In this document: piece after piece, positions 28,961 through 37,343 of the stretch
Numbering within the stretch: the stretch's first letter is position 1
Layout of the letters: each line of letters opens with the position of its first letter
Source: Hymenobacter ginkgonis
Lineage (GTDB): Bacteria > Bacteroidota > Bacteroidia > Cytophagales > Hymenobacteraceae
Reading direction: 5' to 3'
Length of the DNA: 64,000 bases
Assembly (NCBI RefSeq): GCF_009755225.1
Contig: NZ_WQKZ01000002.1
Span: forward strand, 186,001 to 250,000
The notes under the pieces: model-generated
What the model saw: the letters and a program-made list of their open reading frames with translations, nothing else
Told to the model about the DNA's origin: nothing
Database searches by the model: none
Program-made: the position numbers and the translations under genes

Positions 28961-28995
28961 AAAAGGCGCCGCATGCTCAGCATGCGGCGCCTTTT
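28961..28995. terminator. Bidirectional hairpin terminator
   Basis: Perfect 16-base arms AAAAGGCGCCGCATGC (28961-28976) and its complement (28980-28995) with a 3-base loop. T-runs on both strands fit termination of the symporter gene and of the convergent LacI gene. Confidence 0.88.
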
Positions 28996-29054
28996 GGTTT
29001 TTAGGCACTAAAATGAAGCTGTAGAACGCTTTGCTGTGGCTATTCGCTACCCCC

Positions 29055-30122
29055 TCACACCCGCTCCAGCGTTTGGTGCAGCGACGAAGCACGTACAAAC
29101 AGCTCGGGCTGCAACACCACCTGCCGCTGTGCAAAAGGCGCATCGGGCGCGGTAGCTAGCTCCAGAAACAGGCGCACAGTAGCGGCGCCCATTTCCTCGC
29201 AGCGCTGGTCCACGGAGGTGAGCTGCGGCTCCGTAATGGCCGTAAAGCCCTCGTTGCTGAAGCCCGCCAGCGCCACATCCTGCGGCACTCGGATGCCTTG
29301 TCGTTTAAGCACTTGCAGCGCCCCCAGGATGCCCGAGTCGCCGGCACCGAACACGCCGTCGGGGGGGGTAGGCAGGGCCAGCAATTGGCGCATGGCCTGG
29401 GCCCCGTCTTCTACCGCCATGTCGGAATAAATAACTAGTTCTTCGGGCGCAGATAGGCCGTGGGCCGCCAGGGCATCGAGGTAGCCCTGGCGGCGCTGCT
29501 GGTAGATGTTGAGGTGCTGCGGACCGGCTAAGTGGGCCACGCGGCGGCAGCCCTGCTCCAGCAAGTGGCTCGTAGCCTGCAAAGCGCCCTGGTAATCGTT
29601 CAACACCACGGAGTTAACTAATTCACCGGGTGGAATACGGTCGAAAAAAACCAGCGGAATGCCGCGGCTGCGCACCTTATCGAAGTGCTGAAACTCGCGG
29701 GTGTTGCGCGCCAGCGACACCAGCACGCCCGCCACCCGGGCGTTGAGCAGCGTTTCCACGTTGCGGCGCTCCAGCTGCACATCCTCGTGCGACTGGCACA
29801 CGATAACGCTGAAGCCCGCTTTGCTCGCTGCCTGCTCAATGCCTTGAATAACAGAAGGAAAGAACTTACCTTCGATGTAGGGCACCACCACGCCCAGCAG
29901 CCGGCTTTGGCCTTTGCGCAGGGCCGCCGCCAGGTGGTTGGGCTGGTAATTCAGCTTCTTAGCCAGCTTGAGCACGCGCTGCTTGGTGGCCGCCCCAATG
30001 CTGTGGTGGTCGCTCAGAGCCCGCGATATGGTCGTCATCGACACGCCGAGCTCGCGGGCCAAGTCGGCCATCGACACGGCGGGCGCTGGGCTAGCAGACG
30101 GTTGGTTTTTGCGGGGGGGCAT
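29055..30122 (-). CDS. LacI-family transcriptional regulator
   Basis: A 355-residue repressor-type protein. The N-terminal helix-turn-helix is SMADLARELGVSMTTISRALSD, followed by the hinge helix NHLAAALRKGQS, which inserts in the minor groove at a central CG. The rest is a periplasmic-binding-protein-like sugar sensor (LLGVVVPYIEGKFFPSVIQGIE, FFDRIPPGE, VFGAGDSGILGALQVLKRQG, DVALAGFSNEGFTAI). The ATG at 30122 is used; the open frame to 30152 has no support. It sits inside the arabinose region, so it is the likely reader of the AATCGATT palindromes. Ligand probably arabinose or an arabinan product (inference). Confidence 0.92.
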   Translation of the reverse strand: MPPRKNQPSASPAPAVSMADLARELGVSMTTISRALSDHHSIGAATKQRVLKLAKKLNYQPNHLAAALRKGQSRLLGVVVPYIEGKFFPSVIQGIEQAASKAGFSVIVCQSHEDVQLERRNVETLLNARVAGVLVSLARNTREFQHFDKVRSRGIPLVFFDRIPPGELVNSVVLNDYQGALQATSHLLEQGCRRVAHLAGPQHLNIYQQRRQGYLDALAAHGLSAPEELVIYSDMAVEDGAQAMRQLLALPTPPDGVFGAGDSGILGALQVLKRQGIRVPQDVALAGFSNEGFTAITEPQLTSVDQRCEEMGAATVRLFLELATAPDAPFAQRQVVLQPELFVRASSLHQTLERV

Positions 30123-30175
30123 GGAAAATGTAAGAGCTATGGGGCCAGGCACGCAAGTACAGCTTGGCTAAACCA

Positions 30176-30183
30176 CAAATTTA
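30176..30183 (-). promoter_or_regulatory. Promoter of LacI gene, -7 element TAAATTTG
   Basis: On the minus strand TAAATTTG matches TAnnTTTG exactly, 53 bases before the LacI start. A -33 TTG is not evident. Confidence 0.5.
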
Positions 30184-30372
30184 GGGCGTTTGGGGGCATC
30201 CCTACCCACCCACTTTGGTAGCAGGATTAGGCCGGGTACCGGCCTTGGGGTGTGCTCACCTGCTAAGCACGTTTTGCCGGGTGTATTGGCCCAAAAAGCA
30301 GCTATTTAGCTGTCAGTACTTGCTATTTCTTCGTAGCCGGCTCATAAAAATCGCGGCGCTGTACCCATATTT

Positions 30373-30388
30373 ACACAATCGATAATGT
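30373..30388. promoter_or_regulatory. LacI-type operator before second GH43 gene
   Basis: ACACAATCGATAATGT matches the perfect site at 44894 at 14 of 16 positions. It lies 57 bases before the GH43 TTG start and in the shared upstream region of the divergent LacI gene. The rest of the 322-base gap (30123-30445) shows nothing else apart from the LacI -7 element. Confidence 0.65.
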
Positions 30389-30445
30389 AGCTGCTCGTCG
30401 CCCTGTCATCTTACTTGTCATTTCCTACGCTATTTCCAATTCGCT

Positions 30446-31420
30446 TTGAGAAACAGTTTATTACGCAGCTTACTCTGTGCCATCGCCCTCTTAGTGGGGA
30501 GGTGGGCGCTTGCCCAATCTCCTACCCCCCTAGTGGGCGGCAACCCTATCATTCGCACCAAATACACAGCCGACCCGGCTGCGCTAGTGCAAGGTGGCAC
30601 GGTGTACCTGTATACCGGCCACGACGAGGCGCCCAACAACCAGGAGCGCTACGTGATGCACGAGTGGCTGTGCTTCTCCTCGACCGATATGGTGCACTGG
30701 ACCGAGCACCCGATACCGTTGAAAGTCAGTGATTTTGCCTGGGCCAAGGATGATGCGTGGGCCTCGCAGGTAATCGAACGCAATGGCAAGTACTACTGGT
30801 ACGCGGCCGTGACGCACGGCACCATCCACGGCAAGGCTATCGGGGTGGCGGTGGCCGACAACCCGACCGGGCCGTATCGGGATGCGCGGGGTTCGGCGCT
30901 CATTACCAGCGACATGACGGCGAGCAAAATCTCCTGGGACGACATCGACCCGACCGTCATCGTCGATGCCCAGGGCCAAGCTTACCTGTACTGGGGCAAC
31001 CAAAGCTGCCACTACGCCAAGCTGAAAGCCAACATGACGGAGCTCGACGGCCCCATCGAGACCGTGAGCGGGCTGCCGCAGTTTACGGAAGCGCCCTGGG
31101 TGCACACCCACAACGGCTGGTATTACCTCAGCTACGCCACCGAATTTCCCGAAAAAACAGCCTACGCCATGAGCCGCAGCCCTACTGGCCCCTGGCAATA
31201 CAAAGGCATTTTGAACGAGCTAGCCGGCAATTCTAACACCAACCACCAGGCCATCATTGACTTCAAAGGCCGGTCGTACTTCATTTATCATAATGGTGGG
31301 ATGGACGAGCACGGCGGCAGCTTCCGGCGTTCGGTATGCATTGATTACCTAAATTATAACAGAGATGGCACCATCAAGCGCGTCCAAATGACGACCGAAG
31401 GCGTGCAGCCCGCCAAGTAA
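30446..31420 (+). CDS. Secreted GH43 glycosidase (arabinofuranosidase/xylosidase type)
   Basis: A 324-residue exported single-domain GH43 enzyme. The TTG at 30446 gives the signal peptide MRNSLLRSLLCAIALLVGRWALAQ (split as n-region and hydrophobic core); no ATG fits. Catalytic acids are seen in KYTADPAALVQ (base), DDIDPTVIVDAQG (modulator) and FTEAPWVHTHNGW (acid). The short, single-propeller form is like enzymes removing arabinose from arabinan or arabinoxylan. It is divergent from the LacI gene and has an operator, so it belongs to the same regulon. Confidence 0.9.
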   Translation: MRNSLLRSLLCAIALLVGRWALAQSPTPLVGGNPIIRTKYTADPAALVQGGTVYLYTGHDEAPNNQERYVMHEWLCFSSTDMVHWTEHPIPLKVSDFAWAKDDAWASQVIERNGKYYWYAAVTHGTIHGKAIGVAVADNPTGPYRDARGSALITSDMTASKISWDDIDPTVIVDAQGQAYLYWGNQSCHYAKLKANMTELDGPIETVSGLPQFTEAPWVHTHNGWYYLSYATEFPEKTAYAMSRSPTGPWQYKGILNELAGNSNTNHQAIIDFKGRSYFIYHNGGMDEHGGSFRRSVCIDYLNYNRDGTIKRVQMTTEGVQPAK

Positions 31421-31474
31421 CGCCAGCCGCGGGCAAGTGGCTGGCCCCACCCCCCACCCAGGAGTCAGGGCGGG

Positions 31475-33529
31475 CTACTTGCCTGCGGCAGCGGCGGCCG
31501 TCAGGGGCTGGCTGAGCAAGTCGAGGGCGGTGAGCTTTTCGGGAAACCACACGGTCATTTCGCCCTGGCCGCGGTTGGCCCAGGCGTAGTACGGAATGGC
31601 CACCAGGGGGCGCGCCACCGTGCTCACGGAGGCGCCATCGGCCCCCAACTGCACCACTGGCACGGTGGCCGTGAGCGTCGTGACGCCGCGCAGCAAATTG
31701 GGCTGGTAGGCCGCCGTGAAGGTGGCGCGGGCCGGCACAATAATGTTGCTAGCCTGGCCATCATTATCTTGCCACTCAGCGCAATACATGACTGGGCCGC
31801 GCTGCAAAGCCACCTTACCCAAGTCGTCTTTCACGCGCGAATCGGCGTGCACACGGCGCACTTCCAGCGGAAGGTTCACCTCCACCACGTCGTGGCGGTG
31901 CCACTTGCGGGCCAGCACGGCGTAGCCGTTTTGCAGGGTGTAGGCAGTGGGCTGGCCGTTGATTTTGATGGTAGCCTGCTGGGTTGAAGGCTGCGCAAAT
32001 GTGTACAAAGCCGAAGGCATAGCCTCGTTGCGGGCCCAGCCGGGAATGCGCACCAGCAGGTCGAAATCGGCTGCCGATTGGGCGGGGTCGATGGTGAATT
32101 TTAGGCCACCGTCCCAGGGGTAATTGTTTTCTTGCGTGAGCTGCACCCGCTGCTTATTGACCGTCAGCGTGGCTTTACCGCTCACGAACAAGTTGGCGTA
32201 CAGCGCCCTACCCCGCTGCGCGTACACGTAGCCGGGCAACGCCGGCATGAGGCGGGCCAGGTTGGTGGGGCAGCACGAGCACTCAAACCAGCCCGCGCGC
32301 GCCGGCTCGGTGTCGTGGTAGCCCAGGCTGCTTTTAATCTGCATGGCGTTGCTGTAGAAGAACGACTTGCCATCGAGCCCTACCCCCGAAATCAGGCCGT
32401 TGTAAAGCACTTTCTCCAGCACGTCTACGTACTTGGCGTCGCCGTGCAGCTGAAACATGCGCTCGTTCCAAAACACGTCGGCCACCGAGGCGCAGGTTTC
32501 GTTGTAGGCCGTGGTATTGGGTAGCTCGTAGGGTGCCCCAAAGCGCTCGCCGCTGGGCACCGCGCCGGTGCCACCCGTTACGTACATCTTTTTGGCTACC
32601 AGGTTATTCCAGATGGTATCGACGGCGGCCAGCAGCTGCTTATCACCGGTGAGAGCGGCCACGTCGGCCATGGCCGAGTACAGGTATTCGGCGCGCACGG
32701 CGTGGCCCTCGGCCTCGGTTTGGGCCACTACGGGCTTATCATCCTGCCAGTACGAGCCGTTCTTCCAGGGGTCGTTGCTCTTGGCGTCGTACCCGGGGTA
32801 GTGGCCCCGGGCATCCAGGAAGAACTTGGCCGTGCTCAAGTACTTAGGCTGGCCGGTAACGCGGTACAGCTTCACCAGGCCCATCTCTACTATCTCGTGG
32901 CCGGGCGCCACGCTGCGCTTGCCGGGGCCAAAAACCGCGCACACCAAGTCGGCATTTTTGAGGGCGATGTTAAGTAGGGTTTTCTTGCCGGTGGCCTCGT
33001 AGTGGGCCACGGCGGCTTCGTAGAGGTGGCCGGCGTTGTAGAGTTCGTGGCTCAGCTCGCGCTCCTTTTCCCAACGCGCTGTGCCGGCCCACGGGTGCGG
33101 GTGAGCGGGGTCGATGGTGCGAGCCGTATAGAGATAGCCATCAGGCTCTTGCGCCGCGCCAACTTTGGCAATCAGCTCATCCAAGTAGGCCGACAGCTTG
33201 GCGTCGGGGTAGACGCTGAGCGAGTACGAAGCGCCCTCAATGGTCTTGTAAATGTCCGTATCATCAAAGGGAAAAGTCGTCGCAAACTTGCCCGATTTGG
33301 CCGCCGCCATCTCAAAATTCTTCACCCGATTGGTGCTTTCGCAGCGCTGAAACGAGGCCGGAATCGTCACGTCGGTATTCGTTTTGAGGCGTGGCAGCCA
33401 GAAACTATCCGTCAGCTTCACCTGCGTAAACGGCACGGCCTGGATGGGATAATCAAGGCGCTTTTGGGCTGCGGCCGGCAGGGTAGCGCCGAGGCCGAGC
33501 GCGAGGAGGAAAGGCTTGTAGGCTAACAT
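31475..33529 (-). CDS. GH127 beta-L-arabinofuranosidase
   Basis: A 684-residue exported enzyme (signal MLAYKPFLLALGLGATLPAAAQ). It has the (alpha/alpha)6 barrel of GH127: QEPDGYLYTARTI, GHAVRAEYLYSAMADVA, TTAYNETCASVADVFWNERMF, and WFECSCCPTNLARLMPA, whose Cys residues and the ETCAS Glu/Cys match the zinc-binding, cysteine-nucleophile site known from HypBA1. It would release terminal beta-L-arabinofuranose from arabino-oligosaccharides. It is the last gene of the galM-to-GH127 minus-strand operon. Confidence 0.92.
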   Translation of the reverse strand: MLAYKPFLLALGLGATLPAAAQKRLDYPIQAVPFTQVKLTDSFWLPRLKTNTDVTIPASFQRCESTNRVKNFEMAAAKSGKFATTFPFDDTDIYKTIEGASYSLSVYPDAKLSAYLDELIAKVGAAQEPDGYLYTARTIDPAHPHPWAGTARWEKERELSHELYNAGHLYEAAVAHYEATGKKTLLNIALKNADLVCAVFGPGKRSVAPGHEIVEMGLVKLYRVTGQPKYLSTAKFFLDARGHYPGYDAKSNDPWKNGSYWQDDKPVVAQTEAEGHAVRAEYLYSAMADVAALTGDKQLLAAVDTIWNNLVAKKMYVTGGTGAVPSGERFGAPYELPNTTAYNETCASVADVFWNERMFQLHGDAKYVDVLEKVLYNGLISGVGLDGKSFFYSNAMQIKSSLGYHDTEPARAGWFECSCCPTNLARLMPALPGYVYAQRGRALYANLFVSGKATLTVNKQRVQLTQENNYPWDGGLKFTIDPAQSAADFDLLVRIPGWARNEAMPSALYTFAQPSTQQATIKINGQPTAYTLQNGYAVLARKWHRHDVVEVNLPLEVRRVHADSRVKDDLGKVALQRGPVMYCAEWQDNDGQASNIIVPARATFTAAYQPNLLRGVTTLTATVPVVQLGADGASVSTVARPLVAIPYYAWANRGQGEMTVWFPEKLTALDLLSQPLTAAAAAGK

Positions 33530-33553
33530 AGTGGGTGGGATTTCCTATTATTT

Positions 33554-33590
33554 AGCACGTCCTGCTTCGGCAAGCTCAGCAGGACGTGCT
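33554..33590. repeat. Palindromic repeat, family A, short copy 4
   Basis: A short form: perfect 13-base arms AGCACGTCCTGCT and its complement with a TCGGCAAGCTC centre, followed by TTTTTT on the plus strand. It lies between the GH36 and GH127 genes inside the operon. The TCCTGCT version of the arm is shared with copies 5 and 6. Confidence 0.8.
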
Positions 33591-33605
33591 TTTTTCATTT
33601 TCTGG

Positions 33606-35768
33606 TCATTCAGCCGTCAATTCTAAAATGTGGCTGGTCAGCGCTTTGGCTTCACTATCGCTCACCAGCACACCCACCTTCATCAAATAGTCGCCAGAGT
33701 AGGTTTGGCCGTTGGCGGGCAACCCGGATTTTTGGCCCGGCAATAGGTTAATTTCCGTCAGCTTATACCGTTTGGCGGGGTCGAGGCCTTGCAGGCGGGT
33801 AGGAAGCACGGTTTCGTGGAAGCGCGTGTGTAGGTTGTAGCCGTAGAGCACGGCTTGTTGCTGGTTATCAGCCACGTACATCAGAGATACTTGGTTGCCT
33901 TCGTAGGGCGAGCGCAGCTTGAATAAATCACCCTGCCAGATAACGGGGCTCAGGCGCTTGTAGTCGCGCACGGCCTGCTGGCTGAATTGCAGCTCAGCGG
34001 GCGTCATTTTGCTCACCTCGATGTCGTAGCCGAGCTTGCCCATCATGGCCACGTCGGTCCGAAACTTGAGGGTTTGCTGCTGGTTCCAGTTCGTGACGTG
34101 GCAGGCTAAGGTGTTGGACGGGAAGAAGTTGAGGAAACCCCACTGGATGTACACGCGCTCGAAAGCATCGGTGTCGTCGCTGGGCCAAAACTCGGTGAAG
34201 TACTTCAGCCCGCCGTAGTCGGCGCGGGCGCCGCCGCCCGAGCACAGCATCATGGGCGTGTGCGGATACTTCTGGCGCACGCGGTCGAGCACGCGGTACA
34301 GGCCGCGCACGTAGTCGATGTAGAGGTGCGACTGGTCGCGGCCTAAATGCTGCGAGTAAGCATTGGTAATCATGCGGTTGCAATCCCACTTGAGGTAGGT
34401 AGCACCCTGGGTCAGCTGCGCATCCACGACGCCGTACACAAAGTCCTGCACCTTGGGGTTGGTCAGGTCGAGCACCAATTGATTGCGGTAGTAGTCCTCG
34501 GGCCGGCCGGGCAGCTTGAGTATCCAGTCGGGGTGTTTTTCATACAATTCGCTCTTGGAGTTCACCATTTCGGGCTCAATCCAGATGCCGAACTGGATGC
34601 CGGCCTGGGTGGCAGTTTGCACGAGGTGGCCCACGCCGTTGGGCAGCTTAGTCTTGGTGGGTTGCCAGTCGCCGAGGCCCTGGGTGTCGTCTTTGCGCGG
34701 GTATTTGTTGCCAAACCAGCCATCGTCGAGCAAAAACAACTCGACGCCCAGCTTGGCCGCGTCGCCCATCAGGGCGTCGAGTTTGGGCTCGGTGAAGTCA
34801 AAAAAAGTGGCTTCCCAGTTGTTGAGCAGCGTGAGGCGGGGTAGGGTGCCGTCGAGGGTGCCGCCCTGCTGGCGGGCCCAGCGGTGCAGGTTGCGGGTGG
34901 CCTGGCCCTTGCCCTGGGTGCTATAGGTGAAGATAAATTCGGGCGTCACGAACGGCTGCCCGGCTGCCAGCGTGTACTCCGAAGCGTAGGGATTGATGCC
35001 CGCCGACACGCGCAGGGCCTGCTCATTATCTAGCTCAAAGGCCAGGCGAAAGCTGCCAGTCCAAGCCAGGGTGCCGGCCAGCACGTCGCCGGTAGTTTCG
35101 GTGGCCAGCCGGTCAGGCGAGAGAAAAAACGAGGGCGTCTGGTACCAGCCGGCGCGGGTACCGAGCTTGCTGTCAAGTACTTTTACGCCGCTCGTGAGCT
35201 GGCTTTCCTGCTGCTGGGCTTCTTCGGCCCAGTCGCCGTGCAGCTGGGTGAGGTAGTATTTCGACGCCTCGAAGTGCAACATGGCCGAGGCGTAGTTGGT
35301 GAGCACGACGGGCTTTTTCTCGTGGTGCACGATTTCGGTCCAGGTCTTAATGACGTCTTCGTGGTAGTAGGCCACGAAGTGCAGGCGCACCTCTACCGGA
35401 TACTGTGGGTCGCGCAGGCGGATGGTGGTCGTGGCCACATCGGCGCTGGGTTGGGCGGTTTGCACGTCGGCAAAAGCCAGGGCCAGCGCCGGGTTGCCGT
35501 CGGCGTGCACCACGCGCAGGGCAGGCTCGAAGAGGTTGTCGGTGCCGGCGGGGGGGTAGGCCTCGTGGCGCTGGGGTAGCGGCTGGTAGTCGGCGGCGTT
35601 GGCCAGCCGGGGCCCGAGGTAGGTTTGGTAGAGCTTCTGCTGCTTGCCCACGGCCAGCACCAAGCTCACATGCTCGGTTTGGATAACAATGGGCGAAGAA
35701 GACTGAGCCACGGCCGAAAACTGGGTAAAGAGTAGCAACAACCAGCTGAAGGTACGACGTTTAAGCAT
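33606..35768 (-). CDS. GH36 alpha-galactosidase
   Basis: A 720-residue exported enzyme (signal peptide ending QFSAVA). It has the N-terminal beta-supersandwich and a TIM barrel: LLNNWEATFFDF, LFLLDDGWFG, IWIEPEMVN, the nucleophile Asp in TYLKWDCNRMI and the acid/base Asp in FWPSDDTDAFER. Length matches GH36. It removes alpha-galactose from oligosaccharides in the periplasm. The ATG at 35768 is used in place of a TTG two codons upstream. In an arabinose operon it suggests a mixed arabinose/galactose-containing plant polymer as target. Confidence 0.93.
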   Translation of the reverse strand: MLKRRTFSWLLLLFTQFSAVAQSSSPIVIQTEHVSLVLAVGKQQKLYQTYLGPRLANAADYQPLPQRHEAYPPAGTDNLFEPALRVVHADGNPALALAFADVQTAQPSADVATTTIRLRDPQYPVEVRLHFVAYYHEDVIKTWTEIVHHEKKPVVLTNYASAMLHFEASKYYLTQLHGDWAEEAQQQESQLTSGVKVLDSKLGTRAGWYQTPSFFLSPDRLATETTGDVLAGTLAWTGSFRLAFELDNEQALRVSAGINPYASEYTLAAGQPFVTPEFIFTYSTQGKGQATRNLHRWARQQGGTLDGTLPRLTLLNNWEATFFDFTEPKLDALMGDAAKLGVELFLLDDGWFGNKYPRKDDTQGLGDWQPTKTKLPNGVGHLVQTATQAGIQFGIWIEPEMVNSKSELYEKHPDWILKLPGRPEDYYRNQLVLDLTNPKVQDFVYGVVDAQLTQGATYLKWDCNRMITNAYSQHLGRDQSHLYIDYVRGLYRVLDRVRQKYPHTPMMLCSGGGARADYGGLKYFTEFWPSDDTDAFERVYIQWGFLNFFPSNTLACHVTNWNQQQTLKFRTDVAMMGKLGYDIEVSKMTPAELQFSQQAVRDYKRLSPVIWQGDLFKLRSPYEGNQVSLMYVADNQQQAVLYGYNLHTRFHETVLPTRLQGLDPAKRYKLTEINLLPGQKSGLPANGQTYSGDYLMKVGVLVSDSEAKALTSHILELTAE

Positions 35769-35831
35769 CGGCAAGTGGCGCCCTAGGCAGCAAGTAGGTG
35801 GGAAGAAAAGCAGTGGTGCGCAGCAATAAAT

Positions 35832-37226
35832 TCAACGCGCCGGCGAGGCAACCAGCCGGTAAAACCCCGCGCCGTGCCGCCGGATGTAGGGCGCAAACGC
35901 TCCCGAAAAGGTACCCACCGCCCGGCCACTCCACAAGTCCTGCACGGCGCCGCCGCGGGGCAGGCCCAGCTCGGTTAGCGCCACGGGCACCTGCACCGAA
36001 TCGAGGGGGGTAGGCGCCGACGCGGCCGGGTCTTGGGCATTGAAAAGAGCCAAGAACTTGTCGCCGGTGGCGGGGTCGTCGGCGGTCCAGCCCACCAAGT
36101 CGCCGCGCCGAAACAGCTGGCGGTTGTGGGTGCTGGCGTGGTGCACGGCCAGCACCCGCGGGTTGGTAAGGAGCGCCAGCGTGGCCGCGTCGGTACTGGG
36201 CAGGTCGCCGCCAAACATCAGTGGCGAGCGGAAGATGCTCCACAAGGTCAGCAGCGTGCGCTGCTCGGCGGGGGTGAAGCGCGTGGGGCGGTCGTCGCCG
36301 CGCTCGGCCCGAATGGCCAGGCGGCCCAGCGGCAGCATGTCGGCATCGGGCCAGGCGCCGGGCATAACGTAGGGCGCCCAGCGGGCGCACACGTCGAAGT
36401 GCTCTTTCAACTGGCCCCAATTATCCCAAAAATCGCCCACGGTGCGCCACATATTGGCGTGCTGCTGGGCGTGGCCGGCATCAGTAATCGGCGTTTCACC
36501 CGGCGACATACTGAGCACGATGGGGCGGCCCGTGCGGTCGATGGCCCGGCGAATCAGCTCAATTTCGGCGGCGTGGTAGGGCTCCGAGAGGTCGTCCACT
36601 TTCACAAAATCAACGCCCCAGCTCGCGTACAGCTCAAACAGCGAGTTGTAGTACTCCTGCGCCCCCGGCTGGGTGGCCACCACGGTGTACATGTCGTGCA
36701 GCCAGTTGGCCTGGCCTTCTTTGCTATAGATGTCGGCCGCCGTGCGCTTGGTGCCCTTGATGGGCAGCTTGCGCTGCACGGCCACCACCGGCACGCCGCG
36801 CATGAGGTGAATGCCAAATTTCAGGCCCTGGCCGTGCAGGTAATCGGCCAGCGGCCGAAAGCCCCTACCCCCCGCCGCCGACGGGAAGCGATTGGGCGCG
36901 GGCACGAAGCGGCCGTAAGAATCGAGGTTGAAATCGGGGTTCTTCTCGTTGTAGCCGTGGGCGGTGTCGTTGCCCACGTACCAGCGAATATCCACCACCA
37001 CGTAGTCCCAACCGCTGCTTTTGAGGTGCTTAGCCATGTAGTCGGCGTTAGCGCGCACCTCGGCTTCCGTCACGGTAGGGCCGTAGCAGTCCCAGCTGTT
37101 CCAGCCCATCGGGGGGGTAGGGGCCCACTGGTGGAAGTCGGGTTTGGCTGGGGCTGTTTGTGCAGCGGCAGGGCCGAGGGCCCCGGCCAGCAGCCCCGCC
37201 AGCAGCAGGTAGCAACGTTTGTTCAT
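35832..37226 (-). CDS. GH27-like alpha-galactosidase
   Basis: A 464-residue exported protein (signal MNKRCYLLLAGLLAGALGPAAAQ, split n-region and core). The barrel starts with PPMGWNSWDCYG; the nucleophile is in VDFVKVDDLS and the acid/base in PGAWPDADMLPLG, as in GH27. The usual DDCW active-site motif is replaced by VVVDIRWYVGN, a variant seen in a bacteroidal subgroup, so specificity may differ from ordinary alpha-galactosidase (for example beta-L-arabinopyranosidase, which also belongs to GH27). The ATG at 37226 begins the signal peptide. Confidence 0.85.
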   Translation of the reverse strand: MNKRCYLLLAGLLAGALGPAAAQTAPAKPDFHQWAPTPPMGWNSWDCYGPTVTEAEVRANADYMAKHLKSSGWDYVVVDIRWYVGNDTAHGYNEKNPDFNLDSYGRFVPAPNRFPSAAGGRGFRPLADYLHGQGLKFGIHLMRGVPVVAVQRKLPIKGTKRTAADIYSKEGQANWLHDMYTVVATQPGAQEYYNSLFELYASWGVDFVKVDDLSEPYHAAEIELIRRAIDRTGRPIVLSMSPGETPITDAGHAQQHANMWRTVGDFWDNWGQLKEHFDVCARWAPYVMPGAWPDADMLPLGRLAIRAERGDDRPTRFTPAEQRTLLTLWSIFRSPLMFGGDLPSTDAATLALLTNPRVLAVHHASTHNRQLFRRGDLVGWTADDPATGDKFLALFNAQDPAASAPTPLDSVQVPVALTELGLPRGGAVQDLWSGRAVGTFSGAFAPYIRRHGAGFYRLVASPAR

Positions 37227-37343
37227 TGGCAGGCAGGGTGGGAAAAAGCAGATGTAGAGTGTGTTGGGAAGCTCAGCAGGCCGTGCTGGGGCAGTTGCAG
37301 CAAAACCCAAGCATCCTCTTGGCTAGCCAAAGCAAGCGCCGCG

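Noticed and set aside
27493..28983. A 496-residue minus-strand open frame opposite the symporter gene
   Set aside because: It is rich in His, Glu, Gln and Arg with no recognisable domain, and lies exactly opposite a well-supported symporter. High G+C content produces such antisense open frames.
30123..30445. A small gene in the LacI-GH43 gap
   Set aside because: No open frame with plausible composition is present; the gap is explained by a promoter and an operator.
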